From assembly GCF_024807845.1 (NCBI RefSeq), contig NZ_JANUEQ010000002.1, positions 434,001-498,000 of the forward strand: 64,000 nt of DNA. Direction: 5' to 3'. The translations under genes and the position numbers were made by a program. Below, piece by piece: positions 16,430-24,898 of this stretch. The stretch's first letter is position 1, and every line of letters begins with the position of its first letter. This stretch comes from Klebsiella sp. BIGb0407 (GTDB lineage: Bacteria > Pseudomonadota > Gammaproteobacteria > Enterobacterales > Enterobacteriaceae). The notes under the pieces are model-generated. The model was not told the DNA's origin. It saw only the letters and a list, made by a program, of their open reading frames with translations, and searched no databases.

Positions 16430-17593
16430 ATGAATAACTTCAACCTTCATACCCCTACCCGTATTCTGTTTGGTAAAGGGGCAATTGCTGAGTTGCGTGC
16501 ACAGATCCCCGCACAAGCCCGTGTGCTGATTACTTATGGCGGCGGTAGCGTCAAAAAAACCGGTGTTCTGGATCAAGTTTATCAGGCACTGGAAGGTCTT
16601 GATGTCCTGGAATTTGGCGGTATCGAACCTAACCCGGCTTATGAAACATTAATGAAAGCGGTTGAGCTCGTTCGCGCTGAAAAAGTCACTTTCTTACTCG
16701 CTGTTGGTGGTGGTTCAGTGCTGGATGGCACCAAATTTATTGCCGCAGCCGCTCATTATCCTGAAGATAAAGATCCGTGGAATATCTTACTGACTCGCGG
16801 AAATGATGTAACCAGCGCTATTCCTATGGGTTCTGTACTGACACTTCCGGCAACTGGCTCAGAGTCTAACTCTGGCGCAGTCGTATCCCGTCGTGCGACA
16901 GGTGATAAACAGGCATTTATGTCTGATTTCGTACAGCCCGTATTTGCCATCCTCGACCCGGTATATACCTATACTCTGCCTGTTGTACAGGTGGCGAACG
17001 GTGTGGTTGATGCATTTGTTCATACCATAGAACAGTATTTAACCTACCCGGTTAATGCAAAAGTGCAGGACCGCTTTGCTGAAGGTTTGCTGCTAACTTT
17101 AGTTGAGGAAGGCCCTAAAGCGTTAGCTGAGCCAGAAAACTATGATGTTCGTGCTAACGTGATGTGGGCAGCAACTATGGCGCTCAATGGCCTGATTGGT
17201 GCCGGTGTGCCTCAGGACTGGGCAACCCATATGCTGGGTCATGAGTTAACCGCAATGCATGGCCTTGATCATGCTCAGACTCTGGCTATCGTGTTACCTG
17301 CTTTGCTGAATGAAAAGCGTAATGAGAAACACGCCAAACTGCTGCAGTATGGTGAGCGAGTATGGAATATCACTGAAGGCAGCGAAGAAGAACGTATTGA
17401 CGCTGCGATTAACGCAACGCGTAACTTCTTTGAGCAAATGGGAACCGGAACGCGCTTCTCTGCTTATGGTCTGGATGGCAGCTCAATCCCAGGTTTACTG
17501 GCTAAACTTGAGGAAAAAGGTCTGACTAAACTGGGCGAACATCAGGACATTACCCTGGATGTCAGCCGTCGCATCTATGAAGCTGCACGGTAA
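16430..17593 (+). CDS. yqhD: NADPH-dependent aldehyde reductase YqhD
   Basis: Iron-type alcohol dehydrogenase superfamily enzyme of 387 residues, the same length as E. coli YqhD, from ATG 16430 with AGGA upstream. It reduces short-chain and lipid-peroxidation aldehydes with NADPH. The nucleotide motif LAVGGGSVLDGTKF and the GSVLTLPATGSESNSGAVV region are intact. The metal ligands lie in NGVVDAFVHTIEQYL (Asp, His) and in HMLGHELTAMHGLDHAQTLA (two His). It lies 186 bases from divergent yqhC, its expected activator, and upstream of dkgA. A strong hairpin with a T-run separates it from dkgA. Confidence 0.97.
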   Translation: MNNFNLHTPTRILFGKGAIAELRAQIPAQARVLITYGGGSVKKTGVLDQVYQALEGLDVLEFGGIEPNPAYETLMKAVELVRAEKVTFLLAVGGGSVLDGTKFIAAAAHYPEDKDPWNILLTRGNDVTSAIPMGSVLTLPATGSESNSGAVVSRRATGDKQAFMSDFVQPVFAILDPVYTYTLPVVQVANGVVDAFVHTIEQYLTYPVNAKVQDRFAEGLLLTLVEEGPKALAEPENYDVRANVMWAATMALNGLIGAGVPQDWATHMLGHELTAMHGLDHAQTLAIVLPALLNEKRNEKHAKLLQYGERVWNITEGSEEERIDAAINATRNFFEQMGTGTRFSAYGLDGSSIPGLLAKLEEKGLTKLGEHQDITLDVSRRIYEAAR

Positions 17594-17632
17594 AGTTCGG
17601 TTTCTTTTACCCTGTTAATGCTGATTTGACTA

Positions 17633-17683
17633 AACTTAATACGCTGTCGTCTGTCTGATATACAGCGTGTTAAGTTCTTTTTT
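17633..17683 (+). terminator. Intercistronic terminator/attenuator between yqhD and dkgA
   Basis: AACTTAATACGCTG (17633-17646) pairs with CAGCGTGTTAAGTT (17663-17676); the one mismatch is a G-U pair in RNA, giving a 14-base stem with a 16-base loop, then CTTTTTT. It lies about 40 bases after the yqhD stop and 120 bases before dkgA. It should reduce read-through, so dkgA may have its own promoter in 17684-17799. Confidence 0.75.
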
Positions 17684-17799
17684 CGCAGTCTCTCCTGCTT
17701 GCAAGCTGTAATCAGGATGTCCTCACCAGGACGTAGTACTCTCTTTTGCCGCGCTAACCGCCGGCCTCTTTCTGAACCCTACGCTTTAAAGGAGATATT

Positions 17800-18630
17800 A
17801 TGACTCAACAGGCCTTAATTACCCTGAATGATGGAAACCAGATACCACAGCTGGGACTGGGTGTCTGGCAAGCCACTAATGAGCAGGCTCAGAGCGCAAT
17901 TGAAACAGCACTGGACGTCGGCTATCGCTCTATCGATACCGCTGCCATTTACCAGAATGAAGAAGGCGTCGGCCATGCTTTAGTGCAAACTGACGTACCG
18001 CGTGAAGATCTGTTTATTACCACTAAGCTGTGGAATGACTCGCACCTGCATCCGGAAAAAGCGCTAGAAGAAAGCCTGAAGAAACTCCAGTTGGATTATC
18101 TGGATCTGTACCTGATCCACTGGCCAGTCCCTAAAGCCGATAACTATGTTCATGCCTGGAAAGGGCTAATCGAGCTGCAAAAACAGGGACTAATCAAAAG
18201 TATTGGGGTCTGTAACTTCCATGAAAGCCATCTCCAGCGTCTGCTGGATGAAACAGGCGTCATTCCTGTTATCAATCAGATTGAGCTTCATCCTCTGTTA
18301 CAACAGCGCCCGTTACATGCCTGGAATAATACCCATAAAATTCAGACAGAGTCCTGGAGCCCACTGGCTCAGGGTGGCGAAGGCGTATTTGACCAAAAAA
18401 TTATTCGTAATTTAGCGGATAAATATGGCAAGACCCCGGCACAGATTGTTATTCGCTGGCACCTGGATAGTGGTCTGGTAGTGATCCCTAAATCCGTCAC
18501 TCCGTCACGTATTGCAGAAAACTTTGCCGTATTTGACTTCCGCCTCGACAGAGACGAACTGAATGAAATCGCGGGTCTGGATATCGGAAAACGCCTGGGA
18601 CCTAACCCTGATACCTATGAAAGAGTGTAA
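17800..18630 (+). CDS. dkgA: 2,5-diketo-D-gluconate reductase A (aldo-keto reductase) DkgA
   Basis: Aldo-keto reductase of 276 residues (E. coli DkgA 275). It reduces 2,5-diketo-D-gluconate, methylglyoxal and other small aldehydes with NADPH in the cytoplasm. The catalytic tetrad is visible: Asp46 and Tyr51 in SIDTAAIYQNEE, the Lys in FITTKLW and the His in LYLIHWP. The C-terminal NADPH-binding segment VVIPKSVTPSRIAENFAVF is intact. The ribosome site AAAGGAGAT is strong and ideally spaced from ATG 17800. It follows yqhD, as in E. coli, and is closed by a strong terminator. Confidence 0.96.
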   Translation: MTQQALITLNDGNQIPQLGLGVWQATNEQAQSAIETALDVGYRSIDTAAIYQNEEGVGHALVQTDVPREDLFITTKLWNDSHLHPEKALEESLKKLQLDYLDLYLIHWPVPKADNYVHAWKGLIELQKQGLIKSIGVCNFHESHLQRLLDETGVIPVINQIELHPLLQQRPLHAWNNTHKIQTESWSPLAQGGEGVFDQKIIRNLADKYGKTPAQIVIRWHLDSGLVVIPKSVTPSRIAENFAVFDFRLDRDELNEIAGLDIGKRLGPNPDTYERV

Positions 18631-18670
18631 GCTAACAGTCTGTTAATTCAGGATTGAGTATCAGATAAAA

Positions 18671-18696
18671 AGAGGGATGAATCTCCCTCTTTTTTT
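18671..18696 (+). terminator. Rho-independent terminator of dkgA
   Basis: AGAGGGA (18671-18677) pairs with TCCCTCT (18684-18690) around TGAATC, followed by a run of T. It lies 40 bases after the dkgA stop. Confidence 0.9.
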
Positions 18697-18749
18697 ATTG
18701 AGAGATATGTCAGTTATTAGAATATTAATTAATATACACCCTCATAAAA

Positions 18750-18989
18750 TCAGTGTTCCCTGACAAAAAATAAAGCAATTTTTCGTGATAACGGCAAAAC
18801 AAAAACAATCACCGGGAATGCGACCATCCATGATATTAACCAGGAACCAGGCCATAATTTAAAAACACTCGTGGTAAACCCAATATTCATTAATAAATTG
18901 ATCATTGAAATCACACCGCTCATAAAAAATGAGGTTATTCCCGGCATAACAAATTTCATAAATCTGGGATGAAGCTTGGCTCTTTTCAA
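18750..18989 (-). CDS. DUF2798-family small membrane protein
   Basis: A 79-residue protein with two membrane helices, resembling the DUF2798 family (RFMKFVMPGITSFFMSGVISMINLL, then SWLISWMVAFPVIVFVLPLS). No function is established for the family. There is no ATG before the conserved block. The best start is the TTG at 18989, which has GGAG six bases upstream and gives MKRAKLHPRFMKF; the frame is open further up to 19013, also TTG. It lies between dkgA and hipB, in place of the E. coli genes yqhG and yqhH, and points away from hipB. It sits in a somewhat AT-rich segment, consistent with acquisition together with its neighbours (inference). Confidence 0.75.
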   Translation of the reverse strand: MKRAKLHPRFMKFVMPGITSFFMSGVISMINLLMNIGFTTSVFKLWPGSWLISWMVAFPVIVFVLPLSRKIALFFVREH

Positions 18990-19397
18990 AAAATACTCCA
19001 AAACATACTGCAAAAAATAGTGTCTTTTACATGTCGAGATTTAACAAAAACGCAACACGAGCGGGGAAATAATATACATTATTTTTTCTTTTCAGCAATG
19101 TCAAAGATCCGCGTAAACAGAGAAGAGAGAATGGATGAAATCGGTTAATCGCGAAGGGAAAATCATTAAGCTCTGGTAGCTTCCTCTTAGGGGAAACCCG
19201 CTCGTTATCTCTGTATGCAGTGTAGATTTCTTTCTGTTCCAGCTCAGGAACCCTACATTCACTACGTCCGCCATTGATTCTGTTAAATACAATTAACAGC
19301 TTATAAGCTGTATTGTTGATTTTACAACCTATCGGGTGTATTTTGAAAATACAGCTCACAGGGTGTGTTGTAGCCAATTATAACAGTTAGGATCATT
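18990..19397. other. Intergenic region upstream of hipBA
   Basis: About 400 bases without a supported gene. The distal part (19315-19372) holds dense inverted repeats listed separately; the proximal part (18990-19300) shows no recognised family or RNA. A 116-codon minus-strand frame here has no ribosome site and no resemblance to a protein family. Confidence 0.5.
19315..19372. promoter_or_regulatory. Nested palindromes upstream of hipB, probable HipB operators
   Basis: Three symmetric elements lie close together: GTTG-attttA-CAAC (19315-19328), the perfect 17-base palindrome TGTATTTTGAAAATACA (19337-19353), and TACAAC/GTTGTA arms at 19323-19328 and 19367-19372. They end 25 bases before hipB. 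HipB autorepresses hipBA by binding several operators in E. coli, so operators are expected here, although the E. coli TATCC-N8-GGATA sequence is not seen. Confidence 0.55.
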
Positions 19398-19694
19398 ATG
19401 AAATCTCTTTATCCGGTAAAAACGCTCGGTCAGTTGCGTCCCTTACTCATTGGCTTTCGCAAAGCAAATGGACTGACACAAAAAGACGTTTCTGAAAGGC
19501 TAGGCGTAACCCAGCAAACTTATGCTCGCCTCGAGGCTAACCCTTCCAGTGCCAGCATTGAACGTCTGTTTAGAGTGTTTACCGTGCTTGGAGTAGAAAT
19601 CAATCTCTCCTCGGCATCATTCTCATCAGCAATGGAGCCGACTGAAGCAAATGATAAGCTAGCAAGCTCGCCTGCCAGACGTGAGAAATGGTGA
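19398..19694 (+). CDS. hipB: HipB-type XRE-family antitoxin/repressor
   Basis: A 98-residue XRE-family DNA-binding protein. The helix-turn-helix covers about residues 20-50 (GFRKANGLTQKDVSERLGVT, then QQTYARLEANPSSASIERLF). The C-terminal tail is short and polar, as in HipB. It is directly followed by hipA (4-base gap). In E. coli HipB neutralises the HipA kinase and represses the operon, binding operators through the HTH dimer. The operon has a palindrome-rich upstream region. E. coli hipBA lies elsewhere on the chromosome, so this copy is an insertion relative to the E. coli dkgA-ygiQ neighbourhood. Confidence 0.88.
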   Translation: MKSLYPVKTLGQLRPLLIGFRKANGLTQKDVSERLGVTQQTYARLEANPSSASIERLFRVFTVLGVEINLSSASFSSAMEPTEANDKLASSPARREKW

Positions 19695-19698
19695 CGAT

Positions 19699-21024
19699 AT
19701 GAGTCGAAAACAACAGCGTTTAGCAATCTGGATGAACGGCATCCTGGTTGGATTCTGGGAAAAGAGTAAAGGAGAAGATTCATTGCGATATCTTCCGCAA
19801 TGGAGCTCTGATGAGCAAGGGAGACCTTTATCGCTGTCTTTGCCTTTCACCCCTGGGGACCAGACCTGGCGCGGAAATGTTGTACGTGACTATTTTGATA
19901 ATTTATTACCGGACAGTGAAGGGATCCGTCGGCGTCTGGCAATGCGTTACCAGGCCGAAAGCTTGGATCCTTTTGATCTACTAACTGAACTGGGAAAAGA
20001 CTGCGTAGGTGCTATACAGCTACTGAATACTGACGAAGAGCCCACAGATTTATATTCCGTAAAATATCGCCCGCTTTCTGAATCAGAAATTGCGACAACA
20101 TTGCGAAACACAACTGAGGCATTGTTACCCGGCAGGCAGGATGATAATGATGACTTACGTTTATCGATTGCAGGCGCACAGGAAAAAACAGCTTTATTAT
20201 GGTGCGATGAGCAGTGGTGCTTACCTGAAGGTCATACGCCGACGACACATATCTTCAAGTTACCGCTGGGGCTAGTCGGAAATATGAAAGCGGACATGAG
20301 CACGTCCGTTGAAAACGAATGGCTCTGTTCAGTACTTCTTGAGCACTACAACATTCCTGTAGCAAGAACGCAGATAGCCCAATTTGAAGATCAGAAGGCA
20401 CTGGTGGTTGAACGTTTTGATAGAAAATGGTCTACAAACCGGCAATGGATCATTCGATTACCTCAGGAGGATATGTGTCAGGCTATGGGGGTTTCTCCAT
20501 TACGAAAATACCAGGCCGATGGTGGGCCAGGGATCTCTGATATCATGCAAATTCTGAGTCATTCAGACAACGCCGAAGATGACAGACGACGGTTTTTCAA
20601 AGCACAGATTATTTTCTGGTTACTGGCAGCCACAGATGGTCATGCCAAAAATTTCAGTATCTCGATAGGACCTCAAGGTCATTATCATCTTACCCCTCTT
20701 TATGATGTTTTATCGGCATGGCCGCTCATCGGCAACGGATACAATCAGATATCCTGGCAGAAAGGCAAACTGGCGATGGCTGTCCGCGGCAGCAGTAATT
20801 ACTACCTTCTTAGCAGAATACAAAGACGGCACTGGATTAAACATGGAGAGCTGACCGGACTGAATAAACGACAGATTGAGTTAATTATTGATGAAGTCAT
20901 ATCCGAAACACCTCACGTCATTGAACGTGCTGGCTCAATGCTTCCGACTGAGTTCCCGCAAGAACTGGCTGAATGTATTTTTAATGGCATGAAGCAGCAG
21001 TGTGAACGTCTGGCAAGAAAATAG
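19699..21024 (+). CDS. hipA: HipA-type serine/threonine kinase toxin
   Basis: A 441-residue HipA kinase (E. coli HipA 440) from ATG 19699; a GTG at 19681 inside hipB is also in frame. The N-terminal subdomain (RPLSLSLPF; VVRDYFDNLLPDSEGIRRRL) matches E. coli. Key residues are present: the autophosphorylation serine in LSIAGAQEKTALL (about Ser156), the catalytic Asp in AATDGHAKNFS and the Mg-binding Asp in TPLYDVLSAW. E. coli HipA phosphorylates glutamyl-tRNA synthetase, which stops translation and induces persistence; all the required residues are here, so it is predicted active. It forms a TA operon with hipB. A long perfect hairpin follows the stop. Confidence 0.92.
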   Translation: MSRKQQRLAIWMNGILVGFWEKSKGEDSLRYLPQWSSDEQGRPLSLSLPFTPGDQTWRGNVVRDYFDNLLPDSEGIRRRLAMRYQAESLDPFDLLTELGKDCVGAIQLLNTDEEPTDLYSVKYRPLSESEIATTLRNTTEALLPGRQDDNDDLRLSIAGAQEKTALLWCDEQWCLPEGHTPTTHIFKLPLGLVGNMKADMSTSVENEWLCSVLLEHYNIPVARTQIAQFEDQKALVVERFDRKWSTNRQWIIRLPQEDMCQAMGVSPLRKYQADGGPGISDIMQILSHSDNAEDDRRRFFKAQIIFWLLAATDGHAKNFSISIGPQGHYHLTPLYDVLSAWPLIGNGYNQISWQKGKLAMAVRGSSNYYLLSRIQRRHWIKHGELTGLNKRQIELIIDEVISETPHVIERAGSMLPTEFPQELAECIFNGMKQQCERLARK

Positions 21025-21033
21025 TCAGAGCAT

Positions 21034-21068
21034 AAAGAGAAGCTATCCAATCCTGATAGCTTCTCTTT
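21034..21068. terminator. Bidirectional terminator between hipA and ygiQ
   Basis: A perfect 14-base stem (21034-21047 with 21055-21068, core GAGAAGCTATC/GATAGCTTCTC) with a 7-base loop lies between the convergent hipA and ygiQ. The stem ends are AAA/TTT, giving short T-runs on both strands. Confidence 0.8.
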
Positions 21069-21084
21069 AGTGGCAGTCTGCGGG

Positions 21085-23256
21085 TTACTTCTGAGTTGAT
21101 TTACCTTTAACGCCAGTGCTTGCTCCACGCTGATGTGCCTGCGGAGTATGTCGCGTCAGTGCCGGGCGCATTGAACGATTATTTCTGCGCGCCGCGCGGA
21201 TTTCTTCCAGCGTGGGGGCGGGAACCAGACATTCACGGCGTCCGCCAATCAGGTGTTTTTTGCCCATAGCTTCCAATGCTTCACGGATCAACGGCCAGTT
21301 GGCAGGATCGTGATAGCGTAATAACGCTTTATGCAGCCGGCGCTGACGATCCCCGCGAGGTACCACGATATCCTCACTTTTATAACTCACCTTAGTGAGC
21401 GGGTTCTTACCGGTGTAATACATGGTGGTCGAGTTCGCGAGCGGCGAAGGATAGAAATTCTGCACCTGATCGAGACGGAAACGATGCTGTTTCAGCCAGA
21501 GCGCCAGGTTAACCATATCTTCATCCCGGGTTCCGGGATGAGCTGAGATAAAGTAAGGGATCAGATACTGCTCTTTCCCTGCCTGCTTAGAATAGGTATC
21601 AAACAGCTCTTTAAAACGCTGATAGCTCCCCATACCTGGCTTCATCATCATCGCCAGCGGCCCTTGCTCGGTATGCTCTGGCGCAATCTTCAGATAACCG
21701 CCGACATGATGAGTCGCCAGTTCCTTGATATAACGAGAGTCAGCCACAGCGAGGTCATAACGCACTCCGGAAGCGATAAGGATCTTTTTAATCCCGCTCA
21801 GAGAACGTGCCCGGCGATAAAGGTCGATCGTCGGCTGATGATTGGTATCCATATGCTGACAAATTTCCGGATAGACGCAGGAAAGGCGGCGGCAGGTCTG
21901 TTCAGCGCGCGGAGATTTACAGCGTAGCATATACATATTGGCCGTCGGTCCGCCTAAATCTGACACGACGCCGGTAAAACCAGGAACAGTATCGCGCATC
22001 GCTTCAATTTCTTGAATGATCGACTCTTCAGAACGGCTCTGAATAATACGTCCTTCATGTTCAGTGATAGAACAGAATGAACAGCCGCCGAAACAACCGC
22101 GCATGATATTGACCGAGAAACGGATCATCTCATAGGCAGGAATACGTGCTTTGCCGTAGGAAGGATGCGGTACACGCTGATAAGGCAGCGCAAAAACACT
22201 GTCCATCTCTTCGGTCGACAGAGGGATCGCAGGAGGGTTAATCCAAATATAGCGGTCACCGTGTTTCTGCATCAAAGCGCGTGCACAGCCGGGGTTGGTT
22301 TCATGATGTAAAATTCTCGAGGCGTGAGCGTACAGCACCTTGTCGTTTTTGACTTTCTCAAACGAGGGCAGCAACACATAGGTTTTCTCCCATGGCTTAG
22401 GCTTGGGTGGCTGAACGACCACCTGCTGAACTTTCATCTGCTGCTCTGAGGCGTCAAATTTAGTCCCTTCAGCGCAAGGGAGATCTTCTCCATAAGGATG
22501 CGGAATAGGGTCAATGCGCCCCGGCGAGTCCAGTCGGGTTGAGTCCACCCCACTCCACCCCGGTAGAGCCTGTTTACGCATCATCGCGGTATTACGCACA
22601 TCATCAATATCGGTAATTGCTTCACCGCCAGCCAGACGGTGCGCCACTTCCACTAGCGGGCGTTCGCCATTGCCAAAAATCAGCATATCGGCCTTGGCAT
22701 CAACCAGAATCGAACGACGTACGGTATCAGACCAGTAGTCATAGTGCGCGGTACGCCGCAAACTGGCTTCAATCCCGCCCAAAATGACGGGGACATCACG
22801 CCAGGCCTCTTTACAGCGCTGAGTATAGACCATCGAGGCTCTGTCCGGACGCTTGCCGGCAACGTTATCTGGCGTATAGGCATCATCATGGCGCAATTTA
22901 CGATCCGCGGTGTAGCGGTTGATCATCGAGTCCATATTGCCCGCAGTCACCCCAAAAAACAGATTAGGTTTACCCAGGCGCATAAAGTCCTGCTTTGAGG
23001 TCCAGTCTGGCTGGGCAATGATCCCCACGCGAAAACCCTGTGCTTCAAGCATTCGCCCACAAATCGCCATGCCAAAGCTGGGATGATCGACATAAGCATC
23101 GCCGGTAACCAGAATTATGTCGCAGCTATCCCAGCCAAGCTCATCCATCTCCTGACGAGACATAGGTAAAAAAGGAGCCGGGCCGAAGCAGGCAGCCCAG
23201 TATTGCGGCCATGCAAACAGTTCCCGATCAGGCTGGATCAAACTTTTGACAGACAT
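21085..23256 (-). CDS. ygiQ: YgiQ-family radical SAM protein
   Basis: UPF0313/YgiQ radical SAM protein of 723 residues (E. coli 739). The 4Fe-4S cluster motif CxxxCxxC is in [18 protein letters not shown], preceded by an N-terminal domain ([20 protein letters not shown]) and followed by the SAM-binding half ([40 protein letters not shown]). The C-terminus is Arg-rich and probably disordered. The reaction is not established. It is transcribed alone, upstream of convergent hipA. The gene order with ftsP and plsC is as in E. coli. No oddities are seen. Confidence 0.95.
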   Translation of the reverse strand: MSVKSLIQPDRELFAWPQYWAACFGPAPFLPMSRQEMDELGWDSCDIILVTGDAYVDHPSFGMAICGRMLEAQGFRVGIIAQPDWTSKQDFMRLGKPNLFFGVTAGNMDSMINRYTADRKLRHDDAYTPDNVAGKRPDRASMVYTQRCKEAWRDVPVILGGIEASLRRTAHYDYWSDTVRRSILVDAKADMLIFGNGERPLVEVAHRLAGGEAITDIDDVRNTAMMRKQALPGWSGVDSTRLDSPGRIDPIPHPYGEDLPCAEGTKFDASEQQMKVQQVVVQPPKPKPWEKTYVLLPSFEKVKNDKVLYAHASRILHHETNPGCARALMQKHGDRYIWINPPAIPLSTEEMDSVFALPYQRVPHPSYGKARIPAYEMIRFSVNIMRGCFGGCSFCSITEHEGRIIQSRSEESIIQEIEAMRDTVPGFTGVVSDLGGPTANMYMLRCKSPRAEQTCRRLSCVYPEICQHMDTNHQPTIDLYRRARSLSGIKKILIASGVRYDLAVADSRYIKELATHHVGGYLKIAPEHTEQGPLAMMMKPGMGSYQRFKELFDTYSKQAGKEQYLIPYFISAHPGTRDEDMVNLALWLKQHRFRLDQVQNFYPSPLANSTTMYYTGKNPLTKVSYKSEDIVVPRGDRQRRLHKALLRYHDPANWPLIREALEAMGKKHLIGGRRECLVPAPTLEEIRAARRNNRSMRPALTRHTPQAHQRGASTGVKGKSTQK

Positions 23257-23381
23257 AGTATTCCGTAATAGCGATTATTAAGTGAACAAGGGGGGCGGAT
23301 TATACGCCTTTAGCCACAATAAGCTAAAGGCTTTTATTTGAAGTGGTCTTTTCCCTTTCCCGAATAGGAAAGGGTGAATAT

Positions 23382-24794
23382 TTAAGGCGCGGGTTGAACG
23401 ACTAACTGACCTTTAGAGCCACGATCGCCCATTTCCAGAGTCTGACTGGAGTAAAGGAAGGGGAAATTGGTCCAGGATGGCTGGTTGAAATAGACCAGTA
23501 ACTCAACCTGGCCGTCTATCCAAACGGTATCTTTCCAGCCACGATCTTCACCAAATGGCATCGCGCCATTGACATTACGCACCAGGAAACGCACCCCTTC
23601 AATATGGAATGGCTGCGGCATATCTGCCCGTACCGTCCATCTTTCCCAGGTACCTTGTTGCGCGTGAATATCCGTCCGGCTGATATCCCAGAGCTGACCA
23701 TTAATGCCAGGATCATCGCCAAGAGTAATTTCACGACTTCTCACCGGACTGCCTGCTATCACTTCTTCTGAGAGCAGACGAGCTGGCAAAGGGTCCGTGA
23801 CTAACGGCAATAACCCGGTCGGGCGTAATGTGAGCACCAGCGTGGATTGCAAAATAGATGAGGGCTCAAAGAGACCACGAATACGATCCATAATCCCCGC
23901 AGCTTCGCCACAGGTAATAGAGACTTCTTTACCGGTGGACATATCTACCAAAATTTCACGTCGTTCCCCAGGCGCCAGAGATAGCTGCTGAACTGAAACT
24001 GGTGCCGGTAAGAAACCCTGATCGCCAGCGATAACATGCATTTTTCGCCCATCGCTCATCTGTAACAGATAACGACGGGCATTAGACGCATTCAGCAAAC
24101 GCAGACGTACCCAGCCGCGCGAAACATCAACATAAGGGCTTTGCGCACCGTTGACCAGTAAGATGTCACCGAGTAATCCACCGCTGCTGGGCTCTTTGTA
24201 CTCTGGTGCACCAAAATTATTCAGGCGTTTGTCCTGGATAATGACAGGGAAATCATCGACGCCATAGTGATTAGGAATGGGGAGCGATTTACTTATGTCA
24301 TCTTCAACCAGCCACATCCCTGCCAGTCCGTTATAGACATGCTGAGCCGTGCGGTTGGGTGTATTAGCATAATACCAGAGCGTCGCCGCAGGTTGGCGAA
24401 CGGGTAAGATAGGTGCCCAGTCAGCTCCAGGGGGGATCATACGAGCAATACCGCCAATTAATGCTCCAGGAACCTGAAGCCCAGCTACCGTCATCGAGAC
24501 ACTTTCCGTCAGACGGTTGCTGTAAATCATTTTAACGTCGTCGCCACTCCAGACACGGATGGTCGGTCCAAGATAATGACCATTAATGCCCCAAATAGGG
24601 ACTTTAGGACCACCATTAAATGACCAGTGAGCACGCTGTAACGTCAGAAACAGCGGCTGACCACGCCGCGATTCAAGCAAGGGCGGAATAGGTAAGGCCT
24701 GTTGCTGTCCTGCCGCGTTAGCCCTCGCTGGCAATGCACTGGCACAAATGGCCAGTCCGGATGCCTGAATAAACTGACGGCGACTGAATGACAT
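23382..24794 (-). CDS. ftsP: Cell division protein FtsP (SufI), Tat-exported
   Basis: A 470-residue protein (E. coli FtsP 470) with a twin-arginine signal, MSFSRRQFIQASGLAICASA, and a cleavage site near ARANA. It has the three-domain multicopper-oxidase fold (GINGHYLGPTIRVWSGDDVK; TLWYYANTPNRTAQHVYNGL) but, as in E. coli SufI, the copper-ligand HxH clusters are not intact (for example GHYLGP, LWYYAN), so it is structural rather than an oxidase. It localises to the division septum and protects divisome assembly under stress. It lies between ygiQ and plsC as in E. coli, and a palindromic repeat separates it from plsC. Confidence 0.95.
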   Translation of the reverse strand: MSFSRRQFIQASGLAICASALPARANAAGQQQALPIPPLLESRRGQPLFLTLQRAHWSFNGGPKVPIWGINGHYLGPTIRVWSGDDVKMIYSNRLTESVSMTVAGLQVPGALIGGIARMIPPGADWAPILPVRQPAATLWYYANTPNRTAQHVYNGLAGMWLVEDDISKSLPIPNHYGVDDFPVIIQDKRLNNFGAPEYKEPSSGGLLGDILLVNGAQSPYVDVSRGWVRLRLLNASNARRYLLQMSDGRKMHVIAGDQGFLPAPVSVQQLSLAPGERREILVDMSTGKEVSITCGEAAGIMDRIRGLFEPSSILQSTLVLTLRPTGLLPLVTDPLPARLLSEEVIAGSPVRSREITLGDDPGINGQLWDISRTDIHAQQGTWERWTVRADMPQPFHIEGVRFLVRNVNGAMPFGEDRGWKDTVWIDGQVELLVYFNQPSWTNFPFLYSSQTLEMGDRGSKGQLVVQPAP

Positions 24795-24832
24795 AATTGC
24801 TCCATGTAATACTGAATAGCGTAATCGGGCAT

Positions 24833-24893
24833 ATACCCGTCATATTTCAAGCTTATGCGTTAACTTCGCGACAACTCGAATAATATTGGGTAT
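24833..24893. repeat. Short palindromic intergenic repeat with ATACCC/GGGTAT ends
   Basis: The 61-base element between plsC and ftsP starts ATACCCGTCATATTTCAAG and ends AACTCGAATAATATTGGGTA plus T. Its two ends resemble the ends of a longer intergenic palindromic repeat known in several Enterobacterales (ATACCC...ATTCGAGTTGC and ACTTGAA.TATGACGGGTAT). It looks like an internally shortened copy. Placement in the ftsP-plsC gap is typical of such elements. Confidence 0.6.
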
Positions 24894-24898
24894 CGGCT

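Noticed and set aside
19027-19377. A 116-codon minus-strand frame upstream of hipB.
   Set aside because: No ribosome site, no family resemblance, and it overlaps the palindrome-rich control region.
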